This document shows, in pieces, positions 1 to 5,662 of a stretch of 8,935 nucleotides of DNA. Each line of letters begins with the position of its first letter. Position 1 is the stretch's first letter. The stretch comes from an uncultured Verrucomicrobiota bacterium (GTDB lineage Bacteria > Verrucomicrobiota > Kiritimatiellia > RFP12 > UBA1067): NCBI GenBank assembly GCA_947305825.1, contig CAMZET010000048.1, positions 1 to 8,935 on the forward strand, read 5' to 3'. Under the pieces are notes generated by a model. That model saw only the letters and a program-made list of their open reading frames with translations. It searched no databases and was not told the DNA's origin. Made by a program: the position numbers and the translations under genes.

Positions 1-662
1 AATTGGGAATATCCATAGTTTCGGCTGTCAAAGTCTGGACGCTTCTTGCTGATCATGGAGCCAAGCGACGAAAGAGGTGCTTGACCGCTCTCCCCAGACG
101 ACTCAAAAATGCATTGTGCGAGGAACCGCACATTCTTGTCTGAAATCGGCTTCCTCTGTGGCTGTGTGCCTGAAGCAAGCGCCTTCACATTGCCGTCCAG
201 ACTCTGCTCCGCAGAAGGCTGCCCGTCGGACGAAAGAATCTCAACATAGATGAACTTGTCGCAGGCCGTTATGAATGGGCGTGGCGTTTTCTTTTCTCCA
301 ATTCCATAGACCCTCTTCCCAGACTCGCGCAGGCGCAGGGCAAGAGGTGTGAAATCGCTGTCGCTCGATACGATTACGAATCCATCGACGGTATTCGCGT
401 GTAGAATATCCATTGCCTCGATAATCAGTGCCGCATCTGTTGCGTTCTTTCCTGATGTGTAGGCATATTGTTGCACCGGAACTGCGCCTATCTCAAGCAA
501 CGCGTCTTTCCAACCGCCGAGCTTCGCCCAGTCGCCATAGGCGTGCTTGATTGTCGGCACGCCATATTTGGCCACTTCGTCAATTATCGGCTTAAGATTC
601 TTCGCTGCCGCATTGTCCGCGTCGATCAAAACCGCAAGCCGCTGCTCATTTGTCGTCAGCAT
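1..662 (-). CDS. NYN (PIN-like) ribonuclease-fold protein with C-terminal LOTUS/OST-HTH domain, 3' end cut by window
   Basis: This gene starts at 662 and leaves the window after 220 codons, so its C-terminus is missing. The N-terminal half (about residues 8-142) is a NYN/PIN-like domain of the LabA type. It shows LIDADN (Asp14, Asp16), GKNATDAAL (Asp76) and VSSDSDF (Asp101, Asp103), the acidic residues that bind metal in this nuclease fold, and then GEKKTPRPFITACDKFIY, a block typical of LabA-like proteins. From about residue 175 a LOTUS/OST-HTH domain begins (LSSLGSMISKKRPDFDSRNYGYS), a fold known to bind RNA; probably only its last helix is lost. The expected role is a cytoplasmic RNA-binding endoribonuclease, but the substrate is unknown. 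The start is fixed by a strong AAAGGAGG site 5 nt upstream. The first 17 nt overlap the end of the macrodomain gene, which suggests coupled translation. Base composition is lower in GC than the genes to the right. Family assignment is firm; activity is inferred. Confidence 0.9.
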   Translation of the reverse strand, partial: MLTTNEQRLAVLIDADNAAAKNLKPIIDEVAKYGVPTIKHAYGDWAKLGGWKDALLEIGAVPVQQYAYTSGKNATDAALIIEAMDILHANTVDGFVIVSSDSDFTPLALRLRESGKRVYGIGEKKTPRPFITACDKFIYVEILSSDGQPSAEQSLDGNVKALASGTQPQRKPISDKNVRFLAQCIFESSGESGQAPLSSLGSMISKKRPDFDSRNYGYSQ

Positions 663-1182
663 ATTCGCCTCCTTTCAGCAGTTTTTCATAAATCGTTCTG
701 TCGCCACTGGAGAAACAGCAGAACACGACTTCGATGCCTCCGTGCGTCTTGAGGAATTCCTGTGTTTCGCGGATGGCAATCTTGGCTGCGTCCTCTATCG
801 GATAGCCGTACACGCCTGTTGAGATGCAGGGGAACGCCATGCTATGACAATCGTTCTCGATTGCGAGTGCGAGCGAGTTGCGGTAGCAGTCCGCGAGTTT
901 CTCCGGCTCGCCGTGCTGTCCGTCGCGATAGACAGGACCTACCGTGTGTATGACGAACTTCGCTGGCAACCAGAAGCCCAGTGTTATTCGCGCCTCGCCA
1001 GTCGGACACCGGACGCCGGGACGCACTTCCGGCACCTTGAGGCAGGCGTTGTAAAGTTCTCGACCAGCGGCGCGATGAATTGCTCCGTCCACACCACCGC
1101 CGCCCAGCATGATCTGGTTGGCGGCGTTTACGATGGCATCGACCTCAAGTTTCGTTATATCGCCTTGGACGACCTTCATCAT
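646..1182 (-). CDS. Macrodomain protein, probable O-acetyl-ADP-ribose deacetylase / ADP-ribosyl hydrolase (MacroD/YmdB type)
   Basis: A 178-residue protein made of one macrodomain, the usual length for the family. Visible signatures in order are QGDIT (6-10), VNAAN (18-22) with the ligand-binding Asn22, GGGGVDGAIHRAAG (27-40) with the conserved Asp32, GEARIT (62-67), HTVGP (79-83) and FPCISTGVYGYP (117-128), the phosphate-binding loop. MacroD-type enzymes remove ADP-ribose from acidic side chains, or acetyl from O-acetyl-ADP-ribose, in the cytoplasm. The first of two adjacent ATGs is preferred because GGAGG lies 7 nt upstream of it and it overlaps the DUF1653 stop codon in an ATGA arrangement. 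It is the middle gene of the minus-strand cassette, and its end overlaps the NYN-LOTUS start by 17 nt. The family call is very safe. Whether it acts on protein, nucleic acid or free O-acetyl-ADP-ribose cannot be read from the sequence. Confidence 0.95.
   Translation of the reverse strand: MMKVVQGDITKLEVDAIVNAANQIMLGGGGVDGAIHRAAGRELYNACLKVPEVRPGVRCPTGEARITLGFWLPAKFVIHTVGPVYRDGQHGEPEKLADCYRNSLALAIENDCHSMAFPCISTGVYGYPIEDAAKIAIRETQEFLKTHGGIEVVFCCFSSGDRTIYEKLLKGGEYADDK
668..675 (-). promoter_or_regulatory. Ribosome binding site for the NYN-LOTUS gene
   Basis: AAAGGAGG on the minus strand, 5 nt before the ATG at 662. It lies inside the last codons of the macrodomain gene, so ribosomes ending there can restart at once. 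It decides the start codon of the NYN-LOTUS gene. Confidence 0.85.
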
Positions 1183-1412
1183 GTCTCATCCTCCACAAGT
1201 TCAAAGCGTTTCATGGTTTCCCCATCCCGCTCGACGGTCTCGAAGAACATCTTGGCTGGGCGCACCCAAAGCCCGCGCTCGCCGTACAAAGCGCGGTACA
1301 CGACCATCTCCTCCAGCGTCTCGGAGTCCTTTGCGAACCCCTCAAGCCGGTAGAGATTGCCTTTGAAATGCCGAAACGTCCGTCCGACTAGTTTTGACTG
1401 CTCTTCTGTCAT
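1179..1412 (-). CDS. DUF1653 small protein
   Basis: A 77-residue protein of the DUF1653 family. The diagnostic stretch is FRHFKGNLYRLEGFAKDSET (13-32) followed by EEMVVYRALYGERGLWVRP (34-52). The family is a small, mostly beta domain of unknown biochemical role. The open frame extends upstream to 1475, but the Met at 1412 is chosen because the extension would run across the -10 promoter element at 1439-1444 and the family domain begins just after this Met. There is no clear Shine-Dalgarno site in front (the upstream bases are ACAACACAAACC), so initiation may depend on a short A/C-rich leader of about 20 nt. It is the first gene of the cassette, and its TGA stop overlaps the macrodomain ATG by 4 nt. 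The family assignment is firm; no function is proposed. Confidence 0.88.
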   Translation of the reverse strand: MTEEQSKLVGRTFRHFKGNLYRLEGFAKDSETLEEMVVYRALYGERGLWVRPAKMFFETVERDGETMKRFELVEDET

Positions 1413-1438
1413 GGTTTGTGTTGTGCGCGATGCGCTAT

Positions 1439-1450
1439 AGTATACCAAAA
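1439..1450 (-). promoter_or_regulatory. Extended -10 promoter for the DUF1653-macrodomain-NYN cassette
   Basis: On the minus strand the sequence reads TTTTGGTATACT. TATACT (1444 down to 1439) is a near-consensus -10 box, and TGG just before it gives an extended -10. No TTGACA-like -35 is visible at 16-18 bp. A start of transcription near 1432 would leave a leader of about 20 nt before the ATG at 1412. Confidence 0.7.
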
Positions 1451-1583
1451 TCCGGCCTTTCAGGATAGACGGCAATTTTACTATGTTGCAGAAACTATGA
1501 GAATATCGAAGGTTTCCGCCATCTCCAGAATTTTGTCAGAAACTTCCGGCGAGATGTCCTAATTCTATGTAAGCGCGAGAAAC

Positions 1584-1599
1584 CTCTGCGTCTCTGCGG
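1584..1599. repeat. 8-bp tandem repeat, CTCTGCGT then CTCTGCGG
   Basis: Two adjacent near-identical 8-mers lie inside the intergenic region, followed by a run of A. From memory, similar CTCTGCGTCTCTGCGG phrases recur in intergenic DNA of many unrelated bacteria, but this was not checked here. No function can be assigned. Confidence 0.45.
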
Positions 1600-1630
1600 A
1601 AAAAACCAATGGGATGATAGTGGATTTTTG

Positions 1631-1750
1631 TCAGAGTAGCAACGACACTGCAGGATCGCAAACGTCCAGCAAGTCATCGTGGTTTTGGTTGCAGGCGAAC
1701 CAAACCCCGAATTCATCGGCGGAGAGAGTGTCGTTATCGGCAAATTGCAT
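1631..1750 (-). CDS. Doubtful small ORF, 39 residues, no recognised family
   Basis: An ATG at 1750 opens a 39-residue frame starting MQFADNDTLSADEFGVWF and ending in DPAVSLLL. It is acidic and has no membrane segment or known motif. A weak purine-rich stretch (GGAAAG) abuts the start. The opposite strand is also open across much of this stretch, so openness alone means little. It could be a small real gene, a remnant of a longer gene, or chance. It is included because nothing else explains this part of the intergenic region. Confidence 0.15.
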   Translation of the reverse strand: MQFADNDTLSADEFGVWFACNQNHDDLLDVCDPAVSLLL

Positions 1751-1760
1751 CTTTCCGCAG

Positions 1761-1790
1761 CAAGCAAGGCGGCGGAATATTTGGTAAAAT
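1761..1790 (+). promoter_or_regulatory. Promoter of the sulfatase gene (CAAGC ... TTTGGTAAAAT)
   Basis: TAAAAT at 1785-1790 is the -10 box, preceded by TTTGG (extended -10). CAAGC at 1761-1765 lies exactly 24 nt upstream of the -10 start, the same spacing as at the promoters near 3501 and 8814. Transcription would begin near 1797, just downstream of the ATG at 1791, so that ATG cannot be the start of translation. Confidence 0.65.
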
Positions 1791-1804
1791 ATGCGACGAT
1801 ACAC

Positions 1805-1810
1805 GGAGGA
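1805..1810 (+). promoter_or_regulatory. Ribosome binding site that sets the sulfatase start
   Basis: GGAGGA lies 7 nt before the ATG at 1818. The longer reading frame from 1791 would read through this site and through the predicted transcript start, so 1818 is the better start. Confidence 0.8.
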
Positions 1811-1817
1811 ACATGAA

Positions 1818-3401
1818 ATGCAAATGACACGCAGAGACTTCATACGCTCCGGCGCGGCGGCGCTGGCGATGCCTGTTTTCGGTGCGGAATTGGCGGCTTT
1901 GGCCGGCGACAAGCGCCTGAACATTCTCTTCATCATGACCGACGACCATGCGGCGCACGCGATTTCCGCCTACGGCAGCCGCGTCAACAAGACGCCCAAC
2001 ATCGACCGCCTGGCGGCGGAGGGGATGCTGTTCGACGACGTGATGTGCACCAACCCGATTTGCACGCCGTCGCGCGCCGGCATCCTGACCGGCCGCTACA
2101 GCCACAAGAACGGAGTGCCGGTGTTCAACTCCATCTCGCCGGAAATCGAGACCGTCGGCGGCTACATGCGCGACGCCGGCTACTACACGGCCTTCCTCGG
2201 CAAGTGGCACTGCGGCGGACCTGCCTCCATACGCAATTCAGACTGGGACCGCTGGATGGTTTACGAGAACCAAGGCGTCTACTTCAATCCGTATTTCTTC
2301 GAGCGCGGCCGGGACGGCAAGGTCGAACGCCGCGCCTATCCGGGCGAATACGCCACCGAGAACATCACGCGCCTCACGAAGGACGTCATTTCCGACGCTC
2401 TCGACACCGGCAAGCCTTTCTTCGTCATGATGCACCACAAGGCCCCGCACCGCAACTGGATTCCCTCCGAAAAGTACCGCGACCAATTCCGCTCCAAGAC
2501 GCTGAAGGACATCCCGCTGCCGCCGACGCTCTTCGACGACTGGCAAGGCCGCGCCACGCCAATCAAGACCACCGCCATGACGCTCCTCAAGCATATGCGG
2601 CCAGGCATGGATCTCAAACTTGCCGAGTTCTTCTCCGAAGGCCGCACCTTCGAGTTCGAAGGTCGCACCTACGAGGGAAAACGCGGCAAGGACGGCAAAT
2701 TCCTCGACGATTGGCCAGAAGGCATGGACGACCGCGCGAAAACCGCGCTCTCGTACCTCCGCTACATGCAGGACTACCTCGCCTGCGTGCAGTCGGTAGA
2801 CGATTCCGTCGGCGAAATGATGGATTTCCTGCGCGAGAAGGGCGTCGAGCGCGACACGCTCGTGATATACACCTCCGACCAGGGCTTCTTCCTCGGCGAC
2901 CACGGCCTCTACGACAAGCGCTTCATCATGGAAGAGACGCTGAAGATGCCGTTCGTCGCCAAGTGCCCGGCGATTATCGCGCCCGGTTCGCGCAACGAAG
3001 ACGTCATCGCGAACATAGACTTCGCGCCGACGTTCCTCGACATCGCCGGCGCGTCGAAGCCGGCGGAGATGCAGGGCGAATCGTTCGTGCCGAACATGCG
3101 CGGCCAGACCTCGCCCGGCTGGCGCGACGCCGTCTACTGCCGCTACTACGTCGAGGGAGGCGAGCACGCCACCGCCGCCTGGTACGGCGTCAGGACCAAG
3201 ACGGACAAGCTCGTCTGCTACTACAAGCGCGGCGAGTGGGAGTACTTCGACATGGCAAGCGACCCGGAAGAGCTGCACAACCGCTATTCTGACCCCGCCT
3301 GCCAGAAGCGCATCGCCGAACTCAAAGAGGTTATCGCCTCCTTGCGCGAGCGGTACGGAGACGAAGACCAGTACGAGAACTGCAGCGAATATTCGCTCTA
3401 A
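1818..3401 (+). CDS. Tat-exported type I sulfatase (S1 family, CTPSR active site)
   Basis: A 527-residue formylglycine-dependent sulfatase, a normal family length. The N-terminus carries a twin-arginine signal (TRRDFIRSGAAALAMPV, Arg5-Arg6) ending near residues 29-30, so the enzyme should fold in the cytoplasm and then be exported. The mature part begins with NILFIMTDDH, whose Asp42-Asp43 bind the metal. Cys82 lies in ICTPSRAGILTGR, the sulfatase signature converted to formylglycine by a maturation enzyme. GKWH (about 128-131), HHKAPH (about 206-211) and YTSDQGFFLGDHGLYDK (352-368) give further metal and sulfate ligands. EWEYFDMASDPEELHN near the C-terminus is typical of glycan sulfatases. 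It removes sulfate esters (or N-sulfate) from a carbohydrate; the exact sugar cannot be told. The gene stands alone between its own promoter and a hairpin. The sulfatase call is certain; the substrate is open. Confidence 0.95.
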   Translation: MQMTRRDFIRSGAAALAMPVFGAELAALAGDKRLNILFIMTDDHAAHAISAYGSRVNKTPNIDRLAAEGMLFDDVMCTNPICTPSRAGILTGRYSHKNGVPVFNSISPEIETVGGYMRDAGYYTAFLGKWHCGGPASIRNSDWDRWMVYENQGVYFNPYFFERGRDGKVERRAYPGEYATENITRLTKDVISDALDTGKPFFVMMHHKAPHRNWIPSEKYRDQFRSKTLKDIPLPPTLFDDWQGRATPIKTTAMTLLKHMRPGMDLKLAEFFSEGRTFEFEGRTYEGKRGKDGKFLDDWPEGMDDRAKTALSYLRYMQDYLACVQSVDDSVGEMMDFLREKGVERDTLVIYTSDQGFFLGDHGLYDKRFIMEETLKMPFVAKCPAIIAPGSRNEDVIANIDFAPTFLDIAGASKPAEMQGESFVPNMRGQTSPGWRDAVYCRYYVEGGEHATAAWYGVRTKTDKLVCYYKRGEWEYFDMASDPEELHNRYSDPACQKRIAELKEVIASLRERYGDEDQYENCSEYSL

Positions 3402-3424
3402 GCGGCGGCGCCGGAAGCGGAAAA

Positions 3425-3455
3425 GCGGAAGCGGCCGTTCCTCGGCCGCTTCCGC
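3425..3455. terminator. Perfect 13-bp GC-rich hairpin after the sulfatase
   Basis: GCGGAAGCGGCCG (3425-3437) pairs perfectly with 3443-3455 around a TTCCT loop, starting 24 nt after the sulfatase stop. There is no T run after it on the plus strand, so it is not a standard intrinsic terminator. On the minus strand it is followed by TTTT. It may stabilise the sulfatase mRNA 3' end or act as a weak terminator separating it from the next promoter. Confidence 0.55.
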
Positions 3456-3476
3456 GCAGGGCGCCCCTCGGCGCGT

Positions 3477-3506
3477 CAAGCACCGACGGCGAAAGTATGG
3501 TATAAT
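3477..3506 (+). promoter_or_regulatory. Promoter of the NusG-like / esterase / MBL / ABC-F operon
   Basis: TATGGTATAAT at 3496-3506 gives a perfect -10 box (TATAAT 3501-3506) with an extended TGG. CAAGC at 3477-3481 is 24 nt upstream of the -10 start. The ATG of the first gene is at 3515, only 8 nt after the -10 box, so transcription should start within about 3 nt of the start codon. Confidence 0.8.
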
Positions 3507-3514
3507 ATTTTCCA

Positions 3515-4057
3515 ATGCCACCGAACAGTCCAGACAAGGCGGAAGAAGCGGGTCTTCGCAAGCGCACGTGGTACGTTTTCCGCGTGAAACCGAACACCGA
3601 GAAGAAAATCTCGAAGTGGTTCGCGTTCTACAAATTCCTGTATCACTTGCCGCTGTACGAGAAGATTACGAAGGTGCAGCGGCGCAAGGTGCGCCGCTAC
3701 CTGCCGCTCTTCCCCGGCTACGTTTTCACGAAGCTCTATCCGGAAGAACGTCTTACGATGCTCAAGACGAACCTGATTACAAGCACGATATACGTTCCGA
3801 ATCCGCGCCGCATGATACACCAGCTGCGGCAAATCAAGAACGCGACGCGCAAGCGCCGCGAGATGAAGGTAGTCGAGAAGGTTTTCCAGCAGGGCGACAA
3901 GGTGCGCATCACGGGCGGCCCCATGTACGGTCTGGAAGGGTATGTGAAGCGCGAGGGGCCGAATGCGACGCTCTGTTTGAACGTGGACATACTCGGCGCG
4001 ACGGTGGAAGTCGCCGTGCCGCCGGAAGATTTGGCGTTCGCGGAAAAGGTGGACTGA
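3515..4057 (+). CDS. NusG-family transcription factor paralogue (LoaP/UpxY/RfaH-like)
   Basis: A 180-residue protein with both NusG domains. The N-terminal NGN domain runs from about residue 18 (TWYVFRVKPNTEKKISKWF) through RRYLPLFPGYVFTKL (60-74). A basic linker (about 105-118) joins it to a KOW domain (GDKVRITGGPMYGLEGYVKREG, 127-148). NusG-family proteins bind RNA polymerase and change pausing or termination. This copy is not beside secE or ribosomal protein genes, so it is probably a specialised paralogue acting on chosen operons, as RfaH, UpxY and LoaP do. The KOW region resembles LoaP most, by eye. No other ATG, GTG or TTG precedes the conserved Trp19, so the start at 3515 is effectively forced. 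With the -10 box ending at 3506, the message looks leaderless. It leads a four-gene operon and may act on it. Family certain; subfamily and targets inferred. Confidence 0.88.
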   Translation: MPPNSPDKAEEAGLRKRTWYVFRVKPNTEKKISKWFAFYKFLYHLPLYEKITKVQRRKVRRYLPLFPGYVFTKLYPEERLTMLKTNLITSTIYVPNPRRMIHQLRQIKNATRKRREMKVVEKVFQQGDKVRITGGPMYGLEGYVKREGPNATLCLNVDILGATVEVAVPPEDLAFAEKVD

Positions 4058-4065
4058 ACCGTAAA

Positions 4066-4071
4066 GGGAGG
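4066..4071 (+). promoter_or_regulatory. Ribosome binding site that sets the esterase start
   Basis: GGGAGG, 6 nt before the ATG at 4078 and 8 nt after the NusG-like stop codon. The open frame of the esterase extends far upstream (to 3568) in a shadow of the NusG-like gene. This site, and the signal peptide that follows at once, place the true start at 4078. Confidence 0.85.
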
Positions 4072-4077
4072 AAACGG

Positions 4078-5658
4078 ATGAAAGCGAAGAAAGCGGCGTT
4101 TTTGGCGGTGGCGGCGCAGGCGGCGTTTGCGGCGGCGTTCGCGGCATCGGCGGCGGTGAAAGTCGCCTGCATCGGCGACTCGATTACATACGGTTTCGGG
4201 CTTGGCGCAGAGCGCGACAAGGTTTCGTATCCGGCGCGTCTGCAGGTTCTGCTGGACGAGAAGGCGCCGGGCGAATACGAGGTGAGGAATTTCGGCAATT
4301 CCGGGCGCGGCATATATCTCGACACGATGCGCGGCAGCGAGAAGCGCGGCTACCGCCACATGAAAGAGCACCGCGACGCACTCGCCTGGCAGCCGGACGT
4401 CGTGATTTGCAATCTCGGCATCAACGACAACGGCGAATATATTAAGGAATACACCGGCGAGCGCCGGCGCGGCCAGTTTGTGGACGACTACTGCGCTCTT
4501 CTCGGCGACTACAAGGCCGGCGGCCGCGAGCCGAAGTTCTTCATCTGGACGAAGCTCTCGCCGCTGGCGCCTGGCCAGAAGTTCTACCGCAGTCCGGAGC
4601 CGTTTTTGATGCAGCGCGACCTGGAGGAAGTCGCCAGCCGCACCGGCGCCACCGGCATCGACATGCAGGAGCCTTTGCGCGAGAACCTCGACGCCATCTT
4701 CGCGCGTGACGCCATCCATCCCGATGCCGCCGGCGCCGCTATTATCGCGCACACCACGTTTGACACGATGTTCGCGCCACGCCCAGCGCCCGTCGCGCTG
4801 CCGGCAGATTTCCCGGCGGACGGCGAAACGTGGCTCTGCGCCGGCCAGTCGAACATGCAGAAGGGGTGGGGCGAATTCAACCGCACAGCGCAGGAGAAGG
4901 AGCGCGTGCGCGGCGAACTCGCACGCCTCGCCAAGGTGGACGTGCGTTTCTGGGATTTCAACGACGGCGCGTGGCGGCGTCTGACGGCGGAAAACGCGCT
5001 GCGCAAGTCCGCCACGGGCGTCAGTTTCGCCATCCGCCGCGCCGAGAAGACCGGCAAGGCGGTCGCAATCCTCTACGTCGCTTCCGGCGGCGCGCCGACC
5101 GAATCCTTCCTCTCCGAGGCGACCATGTGCGCCGTTGATTCGAAGGGCAAGCCGCGCTTCCCGCACCTCGCCGCAATCGCCACCAACCGCCACCGCATCG
5201 ACAAGAACGCCGACTTCCCGTGCTCCTGGGTCGCACGCGAATATCCTCGCCGCCGTTCAGACCCGGAGGAAGCGCATTGGTGGCCAGTCTCGCTCATGTA
5301 CGACCGTGGCATCTCGCGCCTGCGCTCCATTCCGCTCACCGGCATCCTCTGGTACCAGGGCGAGTCCAACGCCACGACGTGCGTCGCGCCCGACACGCCG
5401 ACCCCCGAAGACTACCAGGAAGAGACCCTTCTCGCCGTCGTCGAGGAACTCCGCGCCGGAAGGGACGTGCCGTTCGTCATGATGGGGCTGCCGAAGATGA
5501 ACCGTCCGTGGGAACTGTACCGCGCTGTGCAGAAGCGCGTGTGCGAGAAGACCGGCGCGACGTTCATCGACACGTTCGCGGCGGGCCTCGGCGACATGAA
5601 CGACGTGCATCCGCGCGACAAGGTGCCGTTCGCCGAAATGGCGGCGGAGGCGCTGTAG
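4078..5658 (+). CDS. Secreted double esterase: SGNH hydrolase domain fused to SASA (sialate O-acetylesterase-like) domain
   Basis: A 526-residue protein with a Sec signal peptide (MKAKK, then a long Ala/Phe-rich core, cleavage likely near ASAA at 23-26). Domain 1 (about 27-232) is an SGNH/GDSL hydrolase: CIGDSITYG with Ser35 as nucleophile, Gly76 in NFGNSGRG, LGIND with Asn116, and DAIHP with Asp211 and His214. Domain 2 (about 250-526) is SASA/DUF303-like: LCAGQSNMQ with Ser257, WYQGESN (425-431) and NDVHP with Asp509 and His511. Both catalytic sets appear intact. Such enzymes remove acetyl groups from polysaccharides or sialic acids in the periplasm or outside the cell. Having two in one chain suggests attack on two ester positions, or a densely acetylated glycan. 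It sits 20 nt after the NusG-like gene and 4 nt before the MBL gene. The nearby sulfatase fits a shared glycan diet. Domain calls are strong; the substrate is unknown. Confidence 0.9.
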   Translation: MKAKKAAFLAVAAQAAFAAAFAASAAVKVACIGDSITYGFGLGAERDKVSYPARLQVLLDEKAPGEYEVRNFGNSGRGIYLDTMRGSEKRGYRHMKEHRDALAWQPDVVICNLGINDNGEYIKEYTGERRRGQFVDDYCALLGDYKAGGREPKFFIWTKLSPLAPGQKFYRSPEPFLMQRDLEEVASRTGATGIDMQEPLRENLDAIFARDAIHPDAAGAAIIAHTTFDTMFAPRPAPVALPADFPADGETWLCAGQSNMQKGWGEFNRTAQEKERVRGELARLAKVDVRFWDFNDGAWRRLTAENALRKSATGVSFAIRRAEKTGKAVAILYVASGGAPTESFLSEATMCAVDSKGKPRFPHLAAIATNRHRIDKNADFPCSWVAREYPRRRSDPEEAHWWPVSLMYDRGISRLRSIPLTGILWYQGESNATTCVAPDTPTPEDYQEETLLAVVEELRAGRDVPFVMMGLPKMNRPWELYRAVQKRVCEKTGATFIDTFAAGLGDMNDVHPRDKVPFAEMAAEAL

Positions 5659-5662
5659 CCCG

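Larger units (their letters stand above)
1413..1817. other. Divergent intergenic region
   Basis: About 400 bp separates the minus-strand cassette from the sulfatase. It contains the two outward-facing promoters described separately, an 8-bp tandem repeat at 1584-1599 and one doubtful minus-strand small ORF at 1631-1750. A second minus-strand open stretch at 1481-1558 would encode 25 residues reading DISPEVSDKILEMAET then FDILIVSAT. It is bounded by TAG at both ends and has no start codon, so it may be the tail of a decayed gene. No RNA gene or clear terminator was seen. Confidence 0.6.

Noticed and set aside
468..1366. Plus-strand ORFs opposite the cassette
   Set aside because: They are antisense to the NYN, macrodomain and DUF1653 genes, which have clear family motifs.
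1413..1475. Longer start at 1475 for the DUF1653 protein
   Set aside because: The extension would encode the promoter itself, and family similarity starts after the Met at 1412.
1791..1817. Upstream ATG at 1791 for the sulfatase
   Set aside because: It directly follows the -10 box and precedes the likely transcript start; the GGAGGA site fits the ATG at 1818.
2238..3521. 427-residue minus-strand open frame across the sulfatase
   Set aside because: It is antisense to a certain sulfatase gene; long frames opposite GC-rich genes are common, and the translation shows no domain.
3736..5193. 485-residue minus-strand open frame across the NusG-like and esterase genes
   Set aside because: It spans two well-supported plus-strand genes and is a low-complexity Arg/Ala/Val-rich shadow.
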